A stretch of DNA of 64,000 nt from Hyaloperonospora brassicae (Eukaryota > Oomycota > Peronosporomycetes > Peronosporales > Peronosporaceae). The first letter of the stretch is position 1. The number at the start of each line of letters is the position of its first letter. The position numbers and the translations under genes were made by a program. Shown here one piece after another: positions 11,814-20,171 of the stretch. A model generated the notes under the pieces. It was not told the origin of the DNA, made no database searches, and saw only the letters and a program-made list of their open reading frames with translations. Where the stretch lies: contig CANTFL010001475.1 of the NCBI GenBank assembly GCA_947650285.1, forward strand, positions 310,001 through 374,000, given 5' to 3'.

Positions 11814-11821
11814 ACACACAC
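7625..11821 (-). CDS. LINE ORF2: endonuclease (partial)-reverse transcriptase
   Basis: One open frame of up to 1398 residues; the first few codons lie in the flanking repeat, so the true N-terminus is missing. The C-terminal half of an APE-type endonuclease is present (GDFNC near residue 70, SDH near 159). The reverse transcriptase shows DYRPISLLQ, VVLLDFRKAYDTVD, SGIRQGCPLAPLLF and the catalytic box FVDD near residue 626 (F in place of the usual Y). A C-terminal cysteine/histidine knuckle follows near 1200 (CTYREC ... HLFWEC). No internal stop was seen, so this is a recent insertion. The lack of the endonuclease N-terminus means it cannot be an autonomous element as it stands. Confidence 0.9.
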   Translation of the reverse strand: MCVLTPAMAQSAQPWPGLLTTPRQIALSVQDDFLLVNIYAPNERSARELFFEGLKAVQRSVAPVILTGDFNCVQHPSLDRLGLRSASRTESPALDLLADICQLVDALDLVPHPDDALEWEPSTHFTYWAGSAASRLDRFYVPHTWGDRVQWLETILPPSASDHQQVTLHISAGQRNRHRHPGKVAYPIRCANPAGAVAELIDCLTNGGITELSTVLTWDHGVRRVRRGITTTARRLRQRRTRYIDRLRRRSRRPLLTRQAWHHAQTEDQQEAHICRVGLVLQRTTEKLRAKFKRVSDWERDQRVTAIRRLHGDPFLVGCSVADKFSSEWDHVLGQSHRIVPVAELRTALRHFVALPSDRIVTTAENRALTADITEAEVVLAIRALSRHKAPGTDGLGNDFYKDLQSLLVPPLVEIANEIIQGAQPPKSFMEALIIPLRKKGDSDDAMDYRPISLLQTGYKVIAKVLATRMQQCLPHVIGSSQQGFVHGRQMQKTVSMMLAHLQSAREECTLDADASRVVVLLDFRKAYDTVDRDFIVEALRLFGFAENFLALIQRLHTNTTARFSVNGELSSIRPVRSGIRQGCPLAPLLFLVVVEVLAVAIQTSPQLHGLTLPGVHTQPHIFSGFVDDSTLFLQEASLLRPAMDIIMEFGRLSGLQVQPTKSHLIFLNTAIRQPTYQGIAVVAPSTTTRYLGYQVGTGKLRNINWALRIKNAQRRLLTATRVSTTLEHRVLILNAIVLPGILFTAAVFEPPGWALKQLDHLYKQFLWKTSNRIEPGRHKVAPGLLYAPRKAGGIGLVSVPVAIKTQRVKHALLALTRPEDGYHSAWVSWVTHGAHIPAISPHRPSVRHIVSPSSERYLDVLYELGCTLTPTPAQTDDILARVQDHLPTLRSSSTSWWEENDWVLHLSEPLPSRPQSVEFWPQGIEDFWLTFRWSGNPWVLTPQASALSRSKYDRIGDISFEQLHIQRTGPQEYVFGGICPDLLAPRHSHAKLREWAIIVLLSSPSLDVGNPVGAPAPLRLRHQPPFTQAITWVPVGPGRVRGTSGSDNSIHPQRWELIQCQNGISWVFDGEPPRVQGKTQEITQLAECRLIRNGVVFFFNPQVHRFPWSAPLTVPNHHVFSFLKRQAFKSAKRCLATPLKQVIDRLGTKSQHNRWQRAALDVSPAHLWGHGHAVTEYQLWTRYRHATGQLNFWYQDRPPDGSCTYRECVGQKETQEHLFWECTRAQAIWARLISHWESTPHKPHHILDWLEHCANCRVPRISPQVTAMLLVRYPDDIDQFATAWRTIWEVAGTVIITMLWQHRVDRVFHNAKIPMQASEAMIWGRIQLQLRALIKRLHCRADTAVRGAQLSACYDIFISEPRGQPGFHSQAASRRQCLDPPALLVWLTTYQRSCTNQ

Positions 11822-11829
11822 ACAGTTGA
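11814..11829. repeat. LINE target-site duplication, right copy
   Basis: Direct repeat of 7586-7601, at the 5' (truncated) end of the LINE. Confidence 0.6.
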
Positions 11830-11987
11830 CGCACTCACTGTATCTGATGTCGTGTTTTTTTTCTCAGATGGTAAAAAATGGCTCGTGGGACGCGTTTTTC
11901 GGCTTTGAGGTTGGGATGTTGGACTTTCCAGATAGAGGAGGAGATGGAGCGACAGGCAGCACTATCCATCTGGCTACGTCTCTATTA

Positions 11988-12030
11988 GTGTCGATCTATC
12001 GATCTATCGATCTATCGATCGATCTATCTA
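11988..12030. repeat. ATCT/ATCG microsatellite
   Basis: A tetranucleotide run of GATCTATC-type units with interruptions. The surrounding 11830-12373 segment has no recognisable gene. Confidence 0.8.
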
Positions 12031-12373
12031 TCGATATTCGGTTCGCCGTCGGCATCAGTGTCGACTGCCTATCGAGCGGTTTAGGGCAAGTGGATGTGGG
12101 TGGTGGTGGTGGTGTCAAGTACGTCCATTATTATGATAACTAACGACTGATAAGTGTGACAAGAAGTACGGCCCGGGTATCGGGTCGACAACTAAAGGGC
12201 TCCGTAGAGCCAGGGGCGACGGCAACGAGGTCAGAGACCCTCCTACCGAAGCCAACTACGAGTCAATCATGACCGCTGGCGCGACCAAGTAGACTGGGGA
12301 CATGCGTACCGCCGGAGCGGCAGCACGTACAACGCGGGTATGCTGCCATATAAGGCAACAAACCCCTTTAGGA

Positions 12374-12770
12374 CCGCTTGCGCGGCCCCCGACGTGGAGT
12401 GCGAACACCGAAGTGACTGCGTGGCGTGGAGAACGCCAACTCGCCATATATCTCTCCGAGGAGCTCAACCATCTGCGATGGTGGCCCCCTTCAGCCGCTT
12501 GCGCGGCCCCCGACGTGGAGTGCGATCACCGAAGTGACTGCGTGGCGTGGAGAACGCCAACCCGCCATATATCTCTCCGAGGAGCTCAACCATCTGCGAT
12601 GGTGGTCCCCTTCAGCCGCTTGCGCGGCCCCCGACGTGGAGTGCGATCACCGAAGTGACTGCGTGGCGTGGAGAACGCCAACCCGCCATATATCTCTCCG
12701 AGGAGCTCAGCCATCTGCGATGGTGGCCCCCTTCAGCCGCTTGCGCGGCCCCTTGACGTGGAGTGTGCGC
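12374..12770. repeat. 121-bp tandem array (about 3.3 copies)
   Basis: Near-identical units begin at 12374, 12495, 12616 and 12737 (exact 121-bp spacing), each opening CCGCTTGCGCGGCCCC. The last is partial and diverges after about 30 bp; a degenerate related piece lies near 12834. Because 121 is not a multiple of three, the frames running through the array are repeat artefacts, not genes. The GC-rich flanks (12165-12990) look like part of a larger repeat, possibly the 5' region of another non-LTR element. Confidence 0.9.
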
Positions 12771-15208
12771 TCGCCGCAGCGGCGACACGTGGCGCGGGGT
12801 ACGCCTCCAGTCCGTAAAACACCCCTGCTAGGGCCGCTTGCGCGACCCGTCGGTCTCCTACGCCCACACCCGCGACTGCGAGTGCAGCGTGCCCGCGTCA
12901 GATCTTCGACCACGTCGGCTCCCCAAGGGGAGGATTCCCTCCGACGTGACTGCCCCGAAGGGAAAAAGACTGGCTTGAGCTGAACCGTGAAAATTTGGGA
13001 ATGAGGGGCAAGTGGATGTGGCTAACTGGGAGTTTGTAGGGTTTTCGGCCTGGTCGCATGAAGATCGATCGAGAGTGGAATGGCCACAACAAAAGCGAAT
13101 ACAGGCGCTTGAGGTGCAGGTAGGAGTTTTCTAGAGGGGGCTCGTAGACGTCAGGGACACAAGGGCGACAGCCACTAATGATCAAGAAACGCTCAGCTAG
13201 ACCGCTCACGGCACCATCCACAAGCCGTGCAGCGGATATACGACGACCCGGTCATGCTTGAGATTTAATTACAGCAATCTCTGAGCGAGGAAGTGGCAGC
13301 CAGACGAGCAAGACTAAACCCGTGCGATCTGATGCCGGAACTTGCTTGAGGGCTACTGGCACGTGCATATCTCGATCTCTAGCTAATGCTATTGAATAGC
13401 GCAACCTTGTATACCGCAACCTCGTGAGAGGCTAGACTTGCGTGGTGAATTGATCGCCATGGTTCTGCTGATACCAAAACATGCTCGATCTCACATGACA
13501 TTGCCGAATGGCAACCAACACATTGGCAGCTACCACGACGGTACAATACTCGCCGCAGTGCTCTACTCGTTGCCAAAGCCACGAAGTACCGTGTCTTTTG
13601 GTGTGCTGCTGGTACACGTGCACCCACTAGAGCGAAACACTGTCCTGCAGTGTCCCACGTTCGCTGCCGCACGCAGTCGCAAGAGAGACTGCTGTGGACA
13701 ACTCCATGTGCCTATTTGCGTGCGACACTTTCTTGATTGCGCATCGTGTGATTACTGACGAGAACACCAACGCATGGGACACATTTGAGCAAGCAGCGCG
13801 TCTCGTTTGCTGCTTCCGATTAGGCCCACCGAACAAAGGCGCGCTGCTCTCGTACTTAAGCGGAAACACAAACGTGGGACTTTTGGTGCGCCTCTTTTCA
13901 AAGAGCAAGTTTTATGCTGTTCGCGAAGCCCCCTACCCCGTGCTAATGCCAGGCTTGTTGTTGGTCGCGCCACTTGAAGTCTCGGGATAGCGCATCGTTT
14001 TTGTTGCTGAATCTTTTCGGCTCATTTTCAATGATCAGCGGATTGATTTGCTGCAAAGATTGACTCGCGAGATTCGCTTTGGCTGTGTAATCAAGCGCCT
14101 GTCGCTCGGCCGTGTAGTACTGCCGAGTTCGTCCTCATTGCATCAGGCAAAGTCGCTATCTTCATATACACGGGCCTTGTGTGACGCAGTCGTGGTATGA
14201 CGAGGTGGCGCGAGACCGCAATTTCGCAGCCTATTGTGGTGTGCCCAACGTTCGATGTCGACTTTGTGTCAACGAAAAATTGAATCTGACCGATGAAGCT
14301 CAGCTCGAGCGCGGCGGGTACGTGAGTGCTGCCACGAGGAAAGAGGCTGTGCCTTAACTTTGTATACCGGTCATCGGATCTCTTCGTCGACAACAAGCAG
14401 ACGTCTGCCGAACCTGCTTGACTGCAATTATGCTTCGTGATGACTCCGTGGCAACCGCCAACTGGGTGTAATCAGTCGAGTCAATGAGCTTTGAAACATC
14501 GTGTAGTACTGTGCAATGACGCTTTACCAATGTCACTGATAGGTTTGGGCAACAATGCGATGGTAGCCTTTATGACAAACGGTTTCTCATACCGCTGTAC
14601 CGTGTTGCGCCTGCCCGCGCAAAATGAAGGTTGACAGCGCACATTACTCACTTCTTGTCATGTGCTGCAAGAAGCAGTGCAAAAACGCCTCATGAGAAGA
14701 AACGCGGGTACGTGTCGGATGTTGCTGATTACTTTGAATCTGGATTCGTTCGGTAGCAAAACGAATGAACGGATTCGCCCAATTCGCGCGAAGCATAAGC
14801 CGTTCGATGTATGTATGTAGGTGAGCTGCTGAGACTCTTCTTTTCGTTGTGCCACCACCAAATTTGGAGGAGGCGTTTCATGATCGTCTATTTACATGTT
14901 GACAGGAGCAAGATGTCTGCAGGGTCTTGAGCAGGACACAAGCGCCTGTAAAGGTACCTTGTCTTGGCGAGTTTCGCATGCAGTTGAGTGCCGTGTGGGC
15001 TCGTGACTAAGTGACATGCTGCAAGCATGTAAACGCACTCCGGTGGTACGCAGTAAGCCTGTGTTACACGTCATTGCCACGAATGGTGGCAATAAAATGG
15101 CTTCTTGATCGAATTTTTCTTACAATATTACTCTTACGAGTCAGAATTATAGGAGTATTACCTTCGGAGGTAATGATAGGCACCGCCTCACTTTTTAATA
15201 GGCTATAG
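12771..15208. other. No gene recognised
   Basis: About 2.4 kb without a supportable gene. Frames such as 13694-13990 (+) and 13379-13672 (-) have no motif or splice context. A cysteine-rich stretch near 14240-14270 (+) could be a transposase relic, but this is too weak to name. Confidence 0.45.
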
Positions 15209-15281
15209 CCTACATATATATATAAACATATATATATGTATATGTATATATATATGAATATATATATGTATATGTAGATAA
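15209..15281. repeat. AT-rich TA/TATG microsatellite
   Basis: A run of ATATAT and TATG/TACA units of about 70 bp. The frames across it encode only Ile/Tyr repeats and are not genes. Confidence 0.85.
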
Positions 15282-15448
15282 TAAATGCCACTAATTGCTT
15301 CTAGACGCGTACGATGGAGTGTAAGTGAGGTTTTACAATGAAAACTTAGAGTTTATTATAGTTTAAGTAAGATACAGAATGTTTATCGAAGGGGCTTAAC
15401 GATATAAATTTACAGCTTTACTTCTCTCTCATTCTAAGCAAAAATGCT

Positions 15449-15833
15449 GTAACGGGGTTACACGTCGACTGGTAGTCGACAATAGGCGTGGTGCACCAAG
15501 TGATGGGAGCCTCTATAAAGTAATATATGAACACAGTATCAGTTGTTGAAGACTGATGTCTGTCAACCATTAATTACGAGATCTTTTAATAGGTTTATTT
15601 AGGACATTAGCGAGAAAGTTGAATACTTTGTTCTAAGGTGTTCTTTTAGGTTAAAAGAAGAAATAAAAATCAGTTCCCACTTTGATCAACAAAAGACACG
15701 TGCCTCTCTGAGGTATCTTGCGATCGTTAAGGAGGTAGCAACGCCTTGTTAAGGCAGCTACTCTTTGTGCACTTAGTGCGTTTGATTCTTAGAATCGTTT
15801 GGTCCCCCTGGAACAAGGACCGTAAGCTCTCTA
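15449..15833 (+). repeat. Possible truncated LTR relic next to Gypsy G1
   Basis: Starts TGTAACGGGG, the first ten bases of the Gypsy LTRs in this window. It is AT-rich with local hairpins (GTCGAC/GTCGAC at the start, GATTCT/AGAATC near 15782). It lacks the usual CCCCGTTACA end because G1 begins at 15834. A diverged related LTR cut by G1 is one reading; chance resemblance of the first ten bases is the other. Confidence 0.35.
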
Positions 15834-16228
15834 TGTAACGGGGCAGCCCGTTACATGGAAATTGTCATTTAAGAGATAATGACAATAAATAATATGAAGT
15901 TGGATATTATTTTAACAATATCACCAATGGTGGTGATATTGAAGGGTCGACCAAAGAGTCTGCTCATTCGTTGTATCTTGACGATATCAGCCCACCAATC
16001 GCCACAAGACGCGCGCAATGAGTGGTGAGCAGACGTCGTCATACACTCAGTTATATTGGTATAGTTAAGTTAAGTCAAACAGAGAGAGAGAGTAGTTAAA
16101 AGACTTAATTATATTAATATAACAGTTCTGCTTTTCCCTTATCTACGCTTCCTCGTTTGCCTCGTGTACGTCTGTCGGGCGCACCGATACCCTTGCGTTA
16201 AGTTCACGCAAGGGTGTGCCCCGTTACA
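15834..16228 (+). repeat. G1 5' LTR
   Basis: 395 bp, TGTAACGGGG ... CCCCGTTACA. Contains hairpins including TTGTCATT/AATGACAA (15862-15885). A possible promoter and poly(A) region cannot be resolved by eye. Confidence 0.92.
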
Positions 16229-16272
16229 CCTGGTAGCACTTTGTAGTCCTTCCAAGGACCACAGCATCCAAC

Positions 16273-17438
16273 ATGAACATGTTGGATGAAGAAGAAACCT
16301 TTCACGCCACGCGTGAAGGGTTTACCCATTTGATTGACATCGAATGGAGCGCGGTATAACGAATGAGTTCTACCGTAGTCGAGGTCGCCATTAGCGCCGT
16401 GTTGGAGTCTCTAGACAGAGACCAACAACATGCCGCTATAGCCAAGTTCATTCAAAATGAACTTGTCGACGAAAGGGAGAAAGTAGCCTTGCTTCAACAG
16501 CAAGGCTCTCAACAGTCCGAGCAGTTGAGAGAACTCGGTGCCCAACAGACAGAACTGTTGAGACAGCAGCAATTCCATGCTGCTGTGGGCGGGACGGCGC
16601 ATGCGCGTCGTCCCGAAGTCATGAAAATTGACATCTCCAAGTACAGTGGAGTCCCGGAGGACTCCCTGTTACTATGGCTTGTCGAACTCGACAGAGCCTT
16701 GAAGGCACGTCGCGTCGAAGATGAGCAAATGAAACTCACATTTGCTCAAACCCACTTGGCAGGGCGTGCCAAAACTTGGTCCCTGGGACTCGAGAGTAGC
16801 GACCCAAATGTGTTTTGGTCGCTAGATGACTTCAAGTCCCGGCTCAGACAAACGTTTGAGCCGCCACGGGCTGAGTTCAGGGCTCGTTCAGGGCTCGTTC
16901 AGAGCTCCTGAAACTCAAGCAGGGTAAGCGTGGTGTGCACGCTTACGCACAACATATACGACTCTTCGCGAGTAGTATAACTGCCAACCCAGTTCATGAA
17001 CACACGTTGATTACGGTGTTCATGCAAGGGCTCGCAGAAGGGCCCGTCAGGAGCCACCTGTTCCGCCTTGAGCTGAATACGCTGGAAGATGCGATATTAG
17101 CCGCGGAACAGGAAGACTTAAGCATGAGACAAGCTCATGCTAGCTCAAACTCTTATCGTCCACCGAGACGACAAGAGATCGGAGGTCCAGAACCAATGGA
17201 CCTCTGCTATGTTGAGAGCGAGAGACCTCGCTCTTCAAACAACAAGCGATTGCAGAAGTGCAATCGCTGTCAGAAGTTAGGGCACTACGCATACGAGTGT
17301 AGTGCTCCACGCCCAGTACCAAACAGTACTGAGCGAAATGGACGACCATTCGCCAGAAAGGGCAATGGGCGTGGGTCCAGCGCTGTTGCGAAGCCGCAAC
17401 AGCGAGACGGACCATCAAAAAATGGTCGGGGTCAGTAG
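16273..17438 (+). pseudogene. G1 gag (broken)
   Basis: Retrotransposon capsid protein ending in a CCHC knuckle (CNRCQKLGHYAYEC), which binds element RNA. Compared with the intact G2 gag it has an in-frame TAA at 16357. It also carries an 11-bp tandem duplication (GGCTCGTTCAG, near 16880-16900) that shifts the frame. Downstream of the shift the frame resumes from about 16935 to the stop at 17438. Two large open pieces remain, so decay is recent. Confidence 0.88.
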
Positions 17439-17488
17439 GGGCGGAGCGCCCTACTGATCGAGCAACCTCAAGAGAATTTGCAAATCTC

Positions 17489-18739
17489 TTGACGAAAGTT
17501 GCTCCAGATACACAATCATTGTGTGTCTCTGCACCTGGTGATGACGTTTCGCTCATCACCTTGAAGTTTGAAGCGACAAATGATTTGCCACTTCGTGCCC
17601 TAGTAGACTGTGGGGCGTCGAACAACTTTGTTCGTCGCCAGTCACTAGAGGGTCGTAGGCTCAAGTTCGTTGAGCGCGACATTCCCCTCACGAGGATGAC
17701 GGTGCGCCTTGCAACAGGCGCATCGATTACCGTTGAGAAATGTGTAGTAGGAATCCACTACACGTTAGAGGTCGAACAGTACGATGACGGCTTCATCGTA
17801 CTAGATCTGGATGACAAATTTGATGTCATCCTGGGATTACCTTGGCTCAGAAGGTACGAGCCAAGAGTGAGCTGGCAGCATCGATCCGTGAAGATGCCTG
17901 CCGCTTGTTCATCAGATGGCCATCTGATGAACATCGTGGAGCGTCCACAAGCGTGTGGATGTACTGCGAGTGAGTGCGATGACCTCACTTGCGGTACGGT
18001 CGTTAGCACGACTGCACAAGATCACAGTGTAGTTGATCACTACACTGTGGAGCAAGCTCCCGGCGGCTGTACAGAAGTACAGGCGGCGCCGAAGGTCCAC
18101 CACTCGAAGAAGTCGAGTGGACCGGGACATGGATGCATGCCTAGCGGGCAGCATCTTAGACGAAAGAAACATGTTGCCTTCAAAGGGCAACATGGACATC
18201 CTAGGTCGACTGGAGAGTCGACCGTAGAGGATCGGTACCTGACTGTGGTTGCACAGCCACAGTCGGAAGACGTCGAGGGAATAAGTCCCCACGTACTTGA
18301 GGAAGGAATTCCTCAAGAGTCACTTGCTGAGGGATCAGGCCCTCAGCAACCTGTGGAAGCAAGTTCCCAGGAAGAAACCGAGACGTTGAACGTCTTGGTT
18401 AATGACGGATCAAGTGTAGGCGCTTATACACTTGATCTGGTTGTGCCTCCGAAGTTAACTTCGGAGATAACTCAGTTGCCAACGCTAGAACCGAAACGGT
18501 TCTTTCGTGATCTGCGTAGTGGCAAAGTCAAGCAGATCTGCATACTCGTCACAGAGGATGAGTATGTGGCCGATATTCGGTCAGGCACAGTATTTGCTGA
18601 GAACGAACGGGTTCTCAGCAGCTCATCGATGGACGAAAGTGTCCTCGATAAGAAGACTCGGATTGAGCGATACACGTCTCAATCCTGGGAGTCACTTCTG
18701 GCAAATCCTTTGTATAAGGATTTGATCGAATTCAAATGA
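17489..18739 (+). pseudogene. G1 protease and linker part of pol
   Basis: A 416-codon open piece. The aspartic protease is near its start, with the active-site box LVDCGASNNF (DCGA in place of the common DSGA/DTGA) and a flap and second half ending near LGLPWLRRYEP. The following 250 residues are a hydrophilic linker without a known domain. The frame closes at IEFK-stop, where G2 has IEYRDVFPES, so the stop is a G1 mutation. It would cleave the Gag-Pol polyprotein. Confidence 0.82.
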
Positions 18740-20171
18740 CGTTTTACTGAATCCGTACCTTGCGAGTTGCCTAAGGACAAAGGCACTCGACACGAGATCG
18801 AGCTCAAACCGGGCTCGAAGTACTGTGTCATGAAGCAGTGGCTACTGCCTCGTGAACAAGTACTAGCGATCGACAAGTTCTTTGTCGATCGCTTAGCAGC
18901 GGGCCATGTGAGGGAATCAACATCCCCTCACAGCTCTCCGACGTTCTGTGTGCGAAAGACCACACGAGGATGGTGGATAGTGCACGCATTCAACAAATTG
19001 AATGCTGCAACGGTACCGGCTCAGACGCCGATACCGAGGAAGGACGTAATCATAGATGGTATGTCAAAGAGTACCATCTTTTCGTCCATGGATCTAATGG
19101 ATGGATTCTATCAGATCCTCATGCGTGAACAGGACATCCCGTACACAGCAGTGAGCACCCCAGCGGGATGCTGTGGGAGTGGCTAGTGATGCCACAGGGG
19201 CTGAGCAATGTCCCTGCAACGCTCAACAGATGTGTTACAAAACTTTTGAGACCGGTGCGTGATTTCGCACCGAGTTACTTCGACGATGTGTTCGTCCATA
19301 TTCGGGCTATGGACGGAAAGACGGACGTTGAAGTTCACAGAACTCACGTTCGTCAAGTCTTTCAACTTATGCGCAAGCACGAGTTGTACGCAAACCTCAA
19401 GAAGTGTATATTCGCGGCTAGCGAAATACCACTTCTTGGGTGCATCGTGGGTAAACACGGCGTACGCCCTGATCCCGAAAAGATCAAGGCGATCACCGAC
19501 TGGCCAGTGCCAGTCGATGTCAAGGGACTAAGGAAGTTCCTTGGGCTAGCGGCGTACTTGCACAAGTACTCGCGCAACTACGCCGAGATGACGGTACATC
19601 TTTCTTGCTTGCTCAAGAAAAATGTCAAGTGGTCATGGAACGCTGAGTGCCAGCGTTCCTTTGAGGGTATCAAGCGGAGCTTGATGCAGTCGCCGATCTT
19701 GGCGATTGCAGATCTGGACAGACCATTTCATGTGGTCTGTGACGCCAGCGATTTTGCGATCGGCTGTGCGTTAATGCAATTTGATGCAGATGGCGCAGAG
19801 CGCGTCATCTCTTATCAGTCGCGTCAGCTGCAGGCAGTTGAGCACAATTACCCAGTGCATGACATGAACTCCTTGCCATGAAGTATGCACTGGCTAAGTT
19901 CTGTGTCTATCTCTTGGGAGATAGACCGTTCATCGTCTATACGGACCATGCGTCGTTATGCACGGCCGTAAACAGCCCACATCTCTCGCAAAGGATGGCG
20001 AGGTGGTTTTCTTTTTTCGCGGAGTATAACTTCTCCGTGGAGTATAAACCAGGACGACTCAATGTCGTCGCTGATGCCCTTTCGCGCCGGCCCGATTTTG
20101 AGCCGGACGCACAAATCAACAGTGAGGATAAGCCCACTGTTGCGACACTGTCAGTCAGTGCCGTCGTCTAG
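18740..20171 (+). pseudogene. G1 reverse transcriptase-RNase H
   Basis: Reverse transcriptase with the palm catalytic box YFDD (SYFDDVFVH, near 19275), FCVRK and MDLMDGFYQI motifs. RNase H follows with the first catalytic Asp region (FHVVCDASDFAIGCAL) and ADALSRRPDF at its end. One missing C near 19159 (ACCCC against ACCCCC in G2) and one missing base near 19863 break the frame. At 19900 G1 has the continuous RNase H frame that G2 and G3 have lost. Confidence 0.88.

Noticed and set aside
12302..12983. Several overlapping plus-strand frames with repeated MENANPPYISPRSS-like peptides
   Set aside because: They are the 121-bp tandem units read in three frames, since 121 is not a multiple of three. 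No evidence of a protein.
15722..15833. Continuation of the Copia gag fragment on the left side of G1
   Set aside because: The frame is open for about 37 codons but does not resemble the expected gag sequence, so continuity could not be supported.
17140..17691. A 183-codon antisense frame over the gag-protease junction, present at equal length in all three Gypsy copies (also 35808-36359 and 62880-63431)
   Set aside because: The copies are close in sequence, so a chance antisense frame would be conserved too. It lies fully inside sense coding sequence, has no compositional or domain features, and no position suggesting its own promoter. Less convincing than the 3' antisense gene, which extends well beyond pol.
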